Source: JBBRUG01 sp038247995
GTDB lineage: Bacteria > Chloroflexota > Chloroflexia > Chloroflexales > Chloroflexaceae
Assembly (NCBI GenBank): GCA_038247995.1
Contig: JBBRUG010000104.1
Coordinates: 1-17,051 of the forward strand
Direction of reading: 5' to 3'
Length of the DNA: 17,051 nucleotides
This document shows positions 1-5,915 of this stretch, piece after piece. The notes beneath the pieces were generated by a model. The model did no database searches and had not been told where the DNA came from. It saw only the letters and a list, made by a program, of their open reading frames with translations. Numbering within the stretch: the stretch's first letter is position 1; the number at the start of each line of letters is the position of its first letter. The position numbers and the translations under genes are program-made.

Positions 1-98
1 ATAATCGGGCCGAAAAACAGCACAGCCAGAATAGTATCGAACAGCCAGCGCGGCCAGACCGGCGCAGCCGTCGGTCGCGTCATCGGCAAGGTTGTCAT
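1..98 (-). CDS. N-terminal fragment of an unidentified membrane protein (runs off the left edge)
   Basis: Only the first 32 codons are in the window. The ATG at 98-96 is preceded by AGGAG at 106-102, a short but usable spacing. The fragment begins MTTLPMTRPTAAP and then turns hydrophobic (LFDTILAVLFFGPI), consistent with a first membrane segment. It starts 34 bases after the stop of phytoene synthase on the same strand with no terminator between, so the two are probably co-transcribed. The position would suit a carotenoid-related membrane enzyme, but the fragment is too short to assign a family and I do not name one. Confidence 0.6.
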   Translation of the reverse strand, partial: MTTLPMTRPTAAPVWPRWLFDTILAVLFFGPI

Positions 99-132
99 AA
101 TCTCCTACTTCCGACTCCTGAATCCTGAAGCC

Positions 133-1128
133 TCACCCTAACTGCCGCACGTCCCACCAGAGTTGCGGCAACAGCGTCAGTTTGCGGTGCAACGGCAGAT
201 ACGCCCGGCGCGTATACGCATCGTAGTCATTGGCTGCGATCTTGTCAAGGATGCCGCGATAGACCCGCGCAGCTGCGGCAACTCCAAAGCGGCCATCGGG
301 ATGGAGGAGCGCGATGCCGGGCCAACTCTCGGCGTACAGTTGGTGGGTGCGGGCGATCTCAAATTGCATCAGCGCTTTGAAGCGCTTGTCGTAGACGCCA
401 TTTAGAATGTCGTCGCACTTGAGTCCGAACCGCTCGAGATCTTCCTGGGGCAAATAAACTCGCCCGCGCCGCGCATCCTCACCGATGTCGCGCAAAATGT
501 TTGTCAGTTGCAGGGCAACCCCGAGCTTGATCGCATACGGCACCGACTCAGCTGCAGCGCCCGTGATCCCCGTAACCAGTAATCCTACCACCGAAGCGGC
601 GCGATAACAATAGAGCCAGAGATCGGCAAAAGTCTGATAACGATGAATAGTCAGATCCATTGCCATCCCGGCGAGCAATTCATCCACTAGGTAGGTAGGC
701 AGATCATATTGCTTCTGCGTCTCGTGCCACGCAATTAAGACTGGATCATGAGGAGCCAGATGGGGCGCTCGCACGCGGTGAATCCAATCGGCGAGCGCAC
801 GCGCCGGATCACCCTCAGCCAGATCCACCGTGTCGTCGGTAGTACGGCAAAAAGCGTAGAGTGCGCGCACGGCGCGCCGTTTGGCCGGGGCGAGAAACTG
901 CGAACTAAAAAAGAAACTTTTTGAGTGCTGGCGGATAATCTGCTCACAGATAGCGTAGGCATCTGTTATCGATGGCGGCGGGTGGGGCGGTCGTTCATCG
1001 AAGCCGTTCTGTGCAGGCGCTTCGGCCAGATGCAACAATAAAGCCAGTTGCTCTTCGGCGGGCAACGGCTTTGCAACGGCTCGGCCGCTAGCGCCAAGCG
1101 CCAACGATGAGAGCGAGTTCAGCGACAC
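133..1128 (-). CDS. crtB: Phytoene synthase (15-cis-phytoene synthase)
   Basis: It condenses two geranylgeranyl diphosphates to phytoene, the first committed step of carotenoid synthesis. The protein is 331 residues from the chosen start. The squalene/phytoene synthase fold spans about residues 55-320. HSKSF lies at 68-72. The first Asp-rich motif is DDTVD at 98-102 after YAFCRT. The second is RDIGED at 213-218, followed by ARRGRVYLPQEDL. I chose the GTG at 1128 because AAGGAG (1140-1135) sits six bases upstream. The frame stays open to 1221, but that stretch has no ribosome site and reads like non-coding DNA. Residues 1-52 are a low-complexity extension before the enzyme core. The B12-type MerR regulator lies upstream on the same strand, behind a hairpin, an arrangement reminiscent of CarH/LitR-crtB loci. 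The downstream membrane gene probably shares the transcript. Confidence 0.95.
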   Translation of the reverse strand: MSLNSLSSLALGASGRAVAKPLPAEEQLALLLHLAEAPAQNGFDERPPHPPPSITDAYAICEQIIRQHSKSFFFSSQFLAPAKRRAVRALYAFCRTTDDTVDLAEGDPARALADWIHRVRAPHLAPHDPVLIAWHETQKQYDLPTYLVDELLAGMAMDLTIHRYQTFADLWLYCYRAASVVGLLVTGITGAAAESVPYAIKLGVALQLTNILRDIGEDARRGRVYLPQEDLERFGLKCDDILNGVYDKRFKALMQFEIARTHQLYAESWPGIALLHPDGRFGVAAAARVYRGILDKIAANDYDAYTRRAYLPLHRKLTLLPQLWWDVRQLG

Positions 1129-1134
1129 GCAGCG

Positions 1135-1140
1135 CTCCTT
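1135..1140 (-). promoter_or_regulatory. Ribosome binding site that sets the GTG start of crtB
   Basis: AAGGAG reads on the minus strand, six bases before GTG at 1128. No comparable site precedes the earlier in-frame ATG at 1221, so this site decides the start. Confidence 0.8.
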
Positions 1141-1303
1141 TATGGTCTGCCTCGTCGGCCATCTCCTTAGGCACGGATTACCGCGCGACGGGGCGGCACG
1201 GTCGGCGCGTTTCCAGAACATCGATTCAGTCTACGCGCTCGAACAGAGCGAAGGCGTGAGTGTGATCTGAGGTAGGACTATAGTTGCGATGTTCGATAGG
1301 CTA

Positions 1304-1333
1304 ACTATAACGTACCTTGTTCCTGGAATGCAA
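1304..1333 (-). promoter_or_regulatory. Predicted crtB promoter
   Basis: On the minus strand, TTGCAT (1333-1328) and TATAGT (1309-1304) are separated by 18 bases. The slightly long spacer is compatible with control by a MerR-family regulator. The implied leader to the GTG start is about 170 bases. A second TATAGT lies at 1282-1277 but lacks a good -35. Confidence 0.5.
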
Positions 1334-1351
1334 GTCCTTTGGGTGGAATGC
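1324..1351 (-). repeat. Direct repeat TGGAATGC x2, 20-bp period, over the crtB -35 region
   Basis: TGGAATGC occurs on the plus strand at 1324-1331 and again at 1344-1351, which is GCATTCCA in crtB orientation. One copy overlaps the predicted -35 and the other lies about two helical turns upstream. The same 8-mer occurs at 2608-2615 upstream of the merR promoter. It is a candidate activator or repressor site. Confidence 0.45.
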
Positions 1352-1387
1352 CGTTTTATTGCGCCCCGAGTACTTTTAGGACACATA

Positions 1388-1414
1388 AGAACCGGCGGGA
1401 GCACCGCCGGTTCT
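1388..1414 (-). terminator. Hairpin terminator after the B12-MerR gene
   Basis: An 11-bp perfect stem (1388-1398 with 1404-1414) closes a five-base loop, 15 bases after the regulator's stop. On the minus strand TTATGTGT follows, so the T-tract is weak. It separates the regulator from crtB transcriptionally, at least in part. Confidence 0.6.
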
Positions 1415-1429
1415 GAAGCAAGGCGCAAG

Positions 1430-2377
1430 CTAGCGACTATGACTGAGCAAGTCGGCCACCATATCAACGGCCTCTTGAGCGTCTTTGCCGAGGAAATTAC
1501 CCGGCATCTTCTGGATCAGCACCGGGTTCAGCGTAAATGCGCGCCCGCCGTAGCCGAAGTATGGCGTGGGCGGCGGTAGATTGTCGATCGCCCGGCCAAT
1601 TTCGAGCAGTTGCGTCGCCGTCTCAGTCGTTGAGGCCGAAAGACAGACAATATCCGGCTTGAGTTGACGTACCGTATCGAGCAGATCTTTCATCGGCACT
1701 TCGGGGCCAAGGTAGATCACTTGCCAGCCGTGACGGACCAGGAACACCGCGAGCATGAGCGCGCCGAGATCGTGCGACTCACTTGGCGCACAGCCGATCA
1801 GCACCATGCCCCGCCCATCAGTGATGTTGTAGGTATTGAACAAACCTGCCAGCTTACGCCGAATAAACTGCGTGGCGAAGTGCTCGGCGGTTACGCTTAG
1901 CTTCCCCGCATGCCACTGTTCGCCAACTTCTACCATTGTTGGCTGGACGAGTTTAAGGAAGACCTCTTCCAGCGGGTAGAGTGCAAAGGCCTCACCCATA
2001 ATTTGCTCGGCGCGGGTGCTGTCGAAGTCGATCAGGGCCGCGTAGAAGCGGCTGTTTAAGCGTTCCCAGGTGTGCGGCTCGGTATCAACTGCTGTGCTCA
2101 ACCACGAAAGGTTCGACTCACTGCCGTCCGACATCAGGGCGATGGCCTGGCTGATCGTCAGCCCTTCAGCCGTGCGATCACGCAACCATCTGATTGTGGC
2201 AATGTCGCGCTCTGAGTAGAGCCGATGCCCACCTTCAGTGCGCTGCGGACGTGGTACACCATAGCGCCGTTCCCATGCCCGAAAGGTGTCGGCTGGGACG
2301 CTCGTCTCCTGGGCCACGGCTTTGGTGTTGTAGCGTGGCTTGTCCGAGAACTGCGCGAGAAAATGTGAACTAGCCAT
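1430..2377 (-). CDS. MerR-family regulator with cobalamin-binding domain (CarH/LitR-like light sensor candidate)
   Basis: The protein is 315 residues from ATG 2377. A winged-helix MerR domain lies at about 14-82 (YNTKAVAQET, then TFRAWERRYGVPRP and GGHRLYSERD). A four-helix B12-binding cap lies at about 100-182, and a Rossmann cobalamin domain at about 188-312. In the cap, W155 is followed after nine residues by E165-H166, the Trp-x9-Glu-His signature of CarH-type photoreceptors that hold adenosylcobalamin. The Rossmann domain carries E200-x-H202-x-x-G205, in which H202 is the expected lower cobalt ligand. In characterised CarH proteins the dark AdoCbl tetramer represses carotenoid genes and light breaks it up. 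The gene lies directly upstream of crtB, so control of crtB is a reasonable inference. A TTG start at 2479 is possible but gives an unconserved 34-residue leader. Light or B12 sensing is not proven by sequence. Confidence 0.9.
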   Translation of the reverse strand: MASSHFLAQFSDKPRYNTKAVAQETSVPADTFRAWERRYGVPRPQRTEGGHRLYSERDIATIRWLRDRTAEGLTISQAIALMSDGSESNLSWLSTAVDTEPHTWERLNSRFYAALIDFDSTRAEQIMGEAFALYPLEEVFLKLVQPTMVEVGEQWHAGKLSVTAEHFATQFIRRKLAGLFNTYNITDGRGMVLIGCAPSESHDLGALMLAVFLVRHGWQVIYLGPEVPMKDLLDTVRQLKPDIVCLSASTTETATQLLEIGRAIDNLPPPTPYFGYGGRAFTLNPVLIQKMPGNFLGKDAQEAVDMVADLLSHSR

Positions 2378-2536
2378 GTACGATCGCTTTCCAGCGCGTA
2401 TGCGTCTTGCGGCACTGCAGTGCCTGCTGGAGGGCGCACCCCGTGGCTGTTCGTCGGCGGTGCAACCCTGTATCGACAAACCGTATCTTTGCGCTTTGTC
2501 CCAGATGATCTACTTTATCATCAGGCAGCGGGAAAC

Positions 2537-2561
2537 ATGTTACAATTGCAATTACATTGTA
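2537..2561. promoter_or_regulatory. Candidate operator over the merR -10 region
   Basis: TACAAT at 2541-2546 and ATTGTA at 2556-2561 form an inverted repeat with a nine-base spacer. The right arm is the -10 box of the minus-strand merR promoter. The left end, ATGTTACAATT at 2537-2547, matches 9 of 11 bases of ATGGTACAAAT in the SDR promoter repeats (14894-14904). The layout suggests autoregulation. Confidence 0.4.
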
Positions 2562-2584
2562 TCACGCTGCACAAACTCTGTCAA
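2556..2584 (-). promoter_or_regulatory. Strong sigma-70-type promoter for the B12-MerR gene
   Basis: On the minus strand, TTGACA (2584-2579), a 17-base spacer and TACAAT (2561-2556) give 11 of 12 consensus positions. The implied start near 2549 leaves a leader of about 170 bases to ATG 2377. Confidence 0.75.
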
Positions 2585-2606
2585 CGAAATGCACAGCCAT
2601 GTTTGA

Positions 2607-2620
2607 CGCATTCCAATGCG
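2607..2620. promoter_or_regulatory. Perfect 6-bp inverted repeat in the merR/epimerase divergent region
   Basis: CGCATT-CC-AATGCG is symmetric and contains GCATTCCA, the 8-mer that is duplicated upstream of crtB. It lies 22 bases upstream of the merR -35 box and could be a protein-binding site for either divergent gene. Confidence 0.4.
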
Positions 2621-2651
2621 CTAAACCGTGCTTGGCATCCTCACATAAGTT

Positions 2652-3629
2652 ATGCGTGTCTTGATTACCGGCATCAATGGCTTCGTTGGTGGGCATCTCG
2701 CCGAGCACCTGCTACGGCAGGGTGGTTGGGATGTTTGGGGTCTTGCCCGCACAGTTGCGACTGCCTTACCTGCTTTGCAAGGGCAGGTTCAATGTGTGCA
2801 GGCTGATCTCAATGATCGCGCCGCTACACGCCAGGCCGTGGTGGCAGTGCAACCGGCGATGATTGTTCACCTTGCCGGACAGGCTTTTGTGCCCGAGTCA
2901 TTTCGCGATCCTGCGCAGACGCTGTGCACCAATATGTTTGGCGCGTTACACCTTTTTCTGGCTCTGATCGAAGAGGGCCTGCTCCAGACGCGGGTGCTGG
3001 TCGTGGGCACGAACGAAGAGTATGGCCAGATCGGCCCCGATGACCTGCCAGTTACTGAGCAAACGCCGCTTCGCCCAACAAGCCCATATGGCGTGAGCAA
3101 AGCGGCGCAAAGCCTGCTGACGTTGCAGTATCACCTCAGCAATGGCCTCGATCTTGTGCGGGTGCGCCCCTTCACGCATATCGGCCCGCGCCAGAATGAG
3201 CGCTTTGTTACCGCTGCCTTTGCACACCAGATCGCGCGGATCGAGGCCGGTTTGCAAGAACCTGTCCTGCGCGTCGGCAACCTCGATGCGCGCCGCGATT
3301 TTACCGATGTCCGCGACATTGTGCGCGCCTATGCGCTGCTGCTGCACCACGGCGCTGCCGGCGCTGTTTACAATGTCGGCTCGGGTCAGGTTTCTACTAT
3401 TGGTACCATCCTCGATCTTTTGCTCACCGAGAGTCAGGTGCCGATTGAGGTACGCCCCGACCCGGCGCTCATGCGTCCGATCGATATTCCTCTTGTCTAC
3501 AGCGATTGTACGCCCCTCCAACGCTGTACTGGTTGGACGCCGCAGATTCCGCTACAACAGACTCTCCGCGATATTCTGGATTATTGGCGCATCCAGGTGC
3601 GTCGGGCTCCCGCCGATCAGCGCGAATGA
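2652..3629 (+). CDS. Extended-SDR NAD(P)-dependent epimerase/reductase, GDP-6-deoxymannose reductase-like
   Basis: The 325-residue protein has an N-terminal Rossmann motif (G7-x-x-G10-x-x-G13 in TGINGFVGGHL), the Tyr146-x3-Lys150 catalytic pair in SPYGVSK, and a Thr120-containing VGTNEEYG segment where the family has its catalytic Ser/Thr. The stretches VRPFTHIGPRQ (171-181) and RRDFTDVRDIVRAY (214-227) are typical of GDP-4-keto-6-deoxymannose reductases and GDP-mannose 4,6-dehydratases. The length favours a reductase (RMD). It would act in the cytoplasm on nucleotide sugars for glycan synthesis. The GDP-mannose-type nucleotidyltransferase follows after 13 bases, so the pair forms an operon. 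There is no recognisable ribosome site, and CATAAGTTATG, an 11-base palindrome, covers the start codon. Exact substrate specificity is uncertain. Confidence 0.88.
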   Translation: MRVLITGINGFVGGHLAEHLLRQGGWDVWGLARTVATALPALQGQVQCVQADLNDRAATRQAVVAVQPAMIVHLAGQAFVPESFRDPAQTLCTNMFGALHLFLALIEEGLLQTRVLVVGTNEEYGQIGPDDLPVTEQTPLRPTSPYGVSKAAQSLLTLQYHLSNGLDLVRVRPFTHIGPRQNERFVTAAFAHQIARIEAGLQEPVLRVGNLDARRDFTDVRDIVRAYALLLHHGAAGAVYNVGSGQVSTIGTILDLLLTESQVPIEVRPDPALMRPIDIPLVYSDCTPLQRCTGWTPQIPLQQTLRDILDYWRIQVRRAPADQRE

Positions 3630-3642
3630 AGACAGGAGCGAT

Positions 3643-4755
3643 ATGAAAGCTGTGATCCTCGTTGGTGGCTTGGGCACGCGCCTGCGCCCGCTGACGTGTA
3701 ATGTTCCCAAGCCGATGCTTCCGCTCGTGAACCAGCCTTTTATTGAGGCGATGTTACTCAAGTTACGCGATCAGGGCATTACCGAAGCGATCCTGGCCGT
3801 GCAATACCTCGCCGACCGTTTCCGCGATGCCCTCGGCGATGGTTCGCGCCTTGGTATGAAAGTACATATTGTTGAAGAACCCGAGCCGCGTGGAACCGCC
3901 GGCGCTGTGAAGAATGTCGAGCATATGCTCGACGATACTACCTTTGTCTTTAATGGCGATGTGCTTACCGACCTTGATCTTCAGGCGATGCTGGAATTCC
4001 ATCGGGCGAAGGGCAGTAAATGTACGATCTCACTCACTCCAGTCGATGATCCAACCCAGTTTGGTCTGGTGGAAATGAACGATGACAATCGGATCAGCCG
4101 CTTCCTGGAAAAGCCGCGCGTCGAAGAGATTACAACCAATCTGGTTAATGCCGGCACCTATATCATCGAGCCGGATCTGTTTCGGTATGTACCGCCGAAC
4201 CAACACTATATGTTTGAGCGCGGCCTCTTTCCGGTGGTGTTGCAAACCGGCGACCTAATGTACGGTTTTCCGTCGCGGGCGTACTGGACCGATATCGGCA
4301 AGCCGCAGACCTATCTCGATGTTCACCACGACATTCTGATCGGTAAAGTGCGCCACATGATCCGCGGTAACGAGGTCGATCACCGGGTCTGGATCGCGGG
4401 CGACGCCGATCTTCATCCTCAGGCCCAGATTGTTGGGCCGGTGGTGATTGGCCACGGCGTGGTCATCGCGCGCGGCGCACGGATTATTGGGCCAACGGTG
4501 ATTGGTGATCGGTGTCGGATCGGGGCCGAGTGTAATGTCGAAGGGGCTGTACTTTGGGCGGGCAATACGCTGGCTGAAGGCGTAACGCTGCGCAATTGCG
4601 TGTTGGGCCAGAACAATATAATCGGCGCCCAAACCCAAATTACCGACGGCGCGATTGTGAGCGATGATTGCCGGATCGGCGCCGAAAACCGCCTTGAGCG
4701 CGGGATCAGGATCTGGCCCGGCACAGTGCTCAATGAAAGTGCGATCTCATTCTAG
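3643..4755 (+). CDS. Sugar-phosphate nucleotidyltransferase, GDP-mannose pyrophosphorylase-like
   Basis: The 370-residue enzyme would join a sugar 1-phosphate to a nucleotide, probably mannose 1-phosphate to GDP. The catalytic domain spans about 1-235, with the signature GGLGTRLRPLT at 8-18, VPKPM with Lys23, NGDVLTD at 104-110, FLEKP at 154-158 and WTDIGKP at 215-221. Residues about 250-365 form a left-handed beta-helix of Ile/Val-rich hexapeptide repeats, as in GMPPB-type enzymes. ATG 3643 follows AGGAG (3634-3638). The frame is open far upstream, but that part only overlaps the epimerase gene. The neighbouring RMD-like gene makes GDP-mannose the likely product. A glucose-1-phosphate thymidylyl- or uridylyltransferase role is less likely but not excluded. 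Confidence 0.9.
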   Translation: MKAVILVGGLGTRLRPLTCNVPKPMLPLVNQPFIEAMLLKLRDQGITEAILAVQYLADRFRDALGDGSRLGMKVHIVEEPEPRGTAGAVKNVEHMLDDTTFVFNGDVLTDLDLQAMLEFHRAKGSKCTISLTPVDDPTQFGLVEMNDDNRISRFLEKPRVEEITTNLVNAGTYIIEPDLFRYVPPNQHYMFERGLFPVVLQTGDLMYGFPSRAYWTDIGKPQTYLDVHHDILIGKVRHMIRGNEVDHRVWIAGDADLHPQAQIVGPVVIGHGVVIARGARIIGPTVIGDRCRIGAECNVEGAVLWAGNTLAEGVTLRNCVLGQNNIIGAQTQITDGAIVSDDCRIGAENRLERGIRIWPGTVLNESAISF

Positions 4756-4903
4756 AGCACTGAGCAGCATGACTGAGCCGCAGAGGCCACTGAACCGGGT
4801 AGCGCGCTGCGCTCGCGCCGGGTTATGCAGGCTCAATCGATCTGAGCAATGCTGGAGAGCACTGACGGAGTACGCGTACGGCTCGACCGAAGTCTCTAGG
4901 CGG

Positions 4904-4965
4904 TTTGGGACGACGGACGAAGGACCAACGCCGCATTGTGCCCGGCCTTCGTCCATCGTCTTTGG
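4904..4965. repeat. 52-bp inverted-repeat element with flanking TTTGG direct repeats
   Basis: Arms of 15 bp at 4909-4923 and 4946-4960 are inverted copies with one mismatch. TTTGG at 4904-4908 and 4961-4965 abuts the arms exactly on both sides, as a target-site duplication would. It lies in the 280-base gap between two converging genes. It could be a miniature mobile element or a bidirectional terminator. Nothing else recognisable fills the gap at 4756-5035. Confidence 0.5.
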
Positions 4966-5022
4966 TCGATACCGGGCAGAGATTTGCACCGGTAGTCCGA
5001 GAAGTTATTGTCGTATTGGGGC

Positions 5023-5050
5023 GCCCTTGGGGTCTTCATTCCCCCAGGGC
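5023..5050 (-). terminator. Hairpin overlapping the stop codon of the CvpA-like gene
   Basis: Arms 5023-5032 and 5041-5050 pair at nine of ten positions around an eight-base loop that contains the stop codon. No T-tract follows on the minus strand, so termination is uncertain. Confidence 0.35.
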
Positions 5051-5713
5051 CGAATTGATCTTATCCAGGGCGCGTTTGTCGGCAGCTTCGGCTTTGGGTT
5101 GGCCGGGTTTTGTTTCCAGTGGTGCGCCGGTGCTGCTGCCCGCCGGTTTGGGCGCAGGTGCGGGCGCCGCTGCCGGCTGGGTCGCCAACGCTTTGCCTAA
5201 GGTGAGCGTAACCTGCAGCAGTACAAAGACGCCGGTCGTCACCACCAGGGCCAGAATAAACCATGCCAGCCACGCGGCAAGAATAGTGGCCACCGGCGAG
5301 GCGGCGATCACCGCTGTGGCAGTGCCGTTTGTCCAGGCCTCTTCAGCATAGCGTAGCAAGTAGCTCGCGATCAGCGCTGCGTTCAAGGCACCCACCAGGC
5401 TGCCGAGCAATCGGTCGCCGAAGCCGATTGCAGGCGCCTTGGGATCTTTGCGCAACAGCATACTGCCGCCATAACCGATCACAAGCGCCGCCAGCACAAA
5501 TACAGTCGCCGTAATCAGGAACGTCCATAGTGCCGGCTGTGCAACCGCGCGGTCTGTGCGCAGCCATTCAGCCCAGCGACCCTGCCAAAGATCGATCAGC
5601 ACCGCGCCGAAGAGCGTGCCGACCAGGGTGACAATCCCCCGCCGCGTGCCGCGGAAAAACCCGACAATTCCGAAAAGCACCGTCATTACTGCGATCGTGA
5701 TCGTCAGGGCCAT
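5036..5713 (-). CDS. CvpA-like integral membrane protein with Pro/Ala-rich tail
   Basis: The protein has 225 residues from ATG 5713, which follows AAGGGGG six bases upstream. Hydrophobic segments lie at about 3-20, 27-44, 61-82, 102-120 and 139-170. A cytosolic-looking tail follows, rich in Ala and Pro (about 178-205) and ending in charged residues. The first segment (ITIAVMTVLFGIVGFFRGTRRG) matches the beginning of CvpA/colicin V production family proteins, which have a Gly-Arg-rich loop after the first helix. Family members are linked to envelope integrity, but the biochemical role is unknown. The gene is divergent from GAPDH, 202 bases away. The family call rests on topology and the N-terminal pattern only. 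Confidence 0.6.
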   Translation of the reverse strand: MALTITIAVMTVLFGIVGFFRGTRRGIVTLVGTLFGAVLIDLWQGRWAEWLRTDRAVAQPALWTFLITATVFVLAALVIGYGGSMLLRKDPKAPAIGFGDRLLGSLVGALNAALIASYLLRYAEEAWTNGTATAVIAASPVATILAAWLAWFILALVVTTGVFVLLQVTLTLGKALATQPAAAPAPAPKPAGSSTGAPLETKPGQPKAEAADKRALDKINSALGE

Positions 5714-5758
5714 GCCGAACCCCCTCTTACCCAAAGCCTTCGCTGGACTATACCAGCG

Positions 5759-5767
5759 ATTGTAGCA
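5759..5767 (-). promoter_or_regulatory. Extended -10 promoter for the CvpA-like gene
   Basis: TGCTACAAT reads on the minus strand (5767-5759), an extended -10 element. No good -35 is seen. The leader would be about 40 bases. Confidence 0.5.
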
Positions 5768-5788
5768 TACGAGTCGCCGCATGGAGCG

Positions 5789-5797
5789 TGGTATAAT
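5789..5797 (+). promoter_or_regulatory. Extended -10 promoter for GAPDH
   Basis: TGGTATAAT is a perfect extended -10 element. There is no clear -35 at the usual distance. The leader to ATG 5916 is about 110 bases. The TGGTATA part is the inverted partner of TATACCA at 5749-5755, on the far side of the divergent CvpA promoter. Confidence 0.6.
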
Positions 5798-5915
5798 GCG
5801 GGCGTTCCTCGGCATAAGGGAAGCGTTCGCGTGACTTGTCTGCGGCTTGGTGGTTCGCCGCTTTGTCGTCGCGGCACGCCCGCAGAACCCTCTGGACTGC
5901 GAAGGAGGCACACGC

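Noticed and set aside
1129..1221. 31-codon N-terminal extension of phytoene synthase
   Set aside because: It is Arg/Pro/Cys-rich and lacks a ribosome site, while the GTG at 1128 has a perfect AAGGAG.
2946..3521. 191-codon open frame antisense to the epimerase
   Set aside because: It has no domain, no start site, and lies fully inside a well-supported gene.
3142..3642. 167-codon upstream extension of the nucleotidyltransferase
   Set aside because: It overlaps the epimerase gene in another frame and is Arg/Ser/Cys-rich. The real start has AGGAG and begins directly with the family signature.
4756..5035. Possible small gene between the nucleotidyltransferase and the CvpA-like gene
   Set aside because: The open frames here are Arg/Cys-rich, cross the inverted-repeat element and lack ribosome sites. 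I read the region as non-coding.
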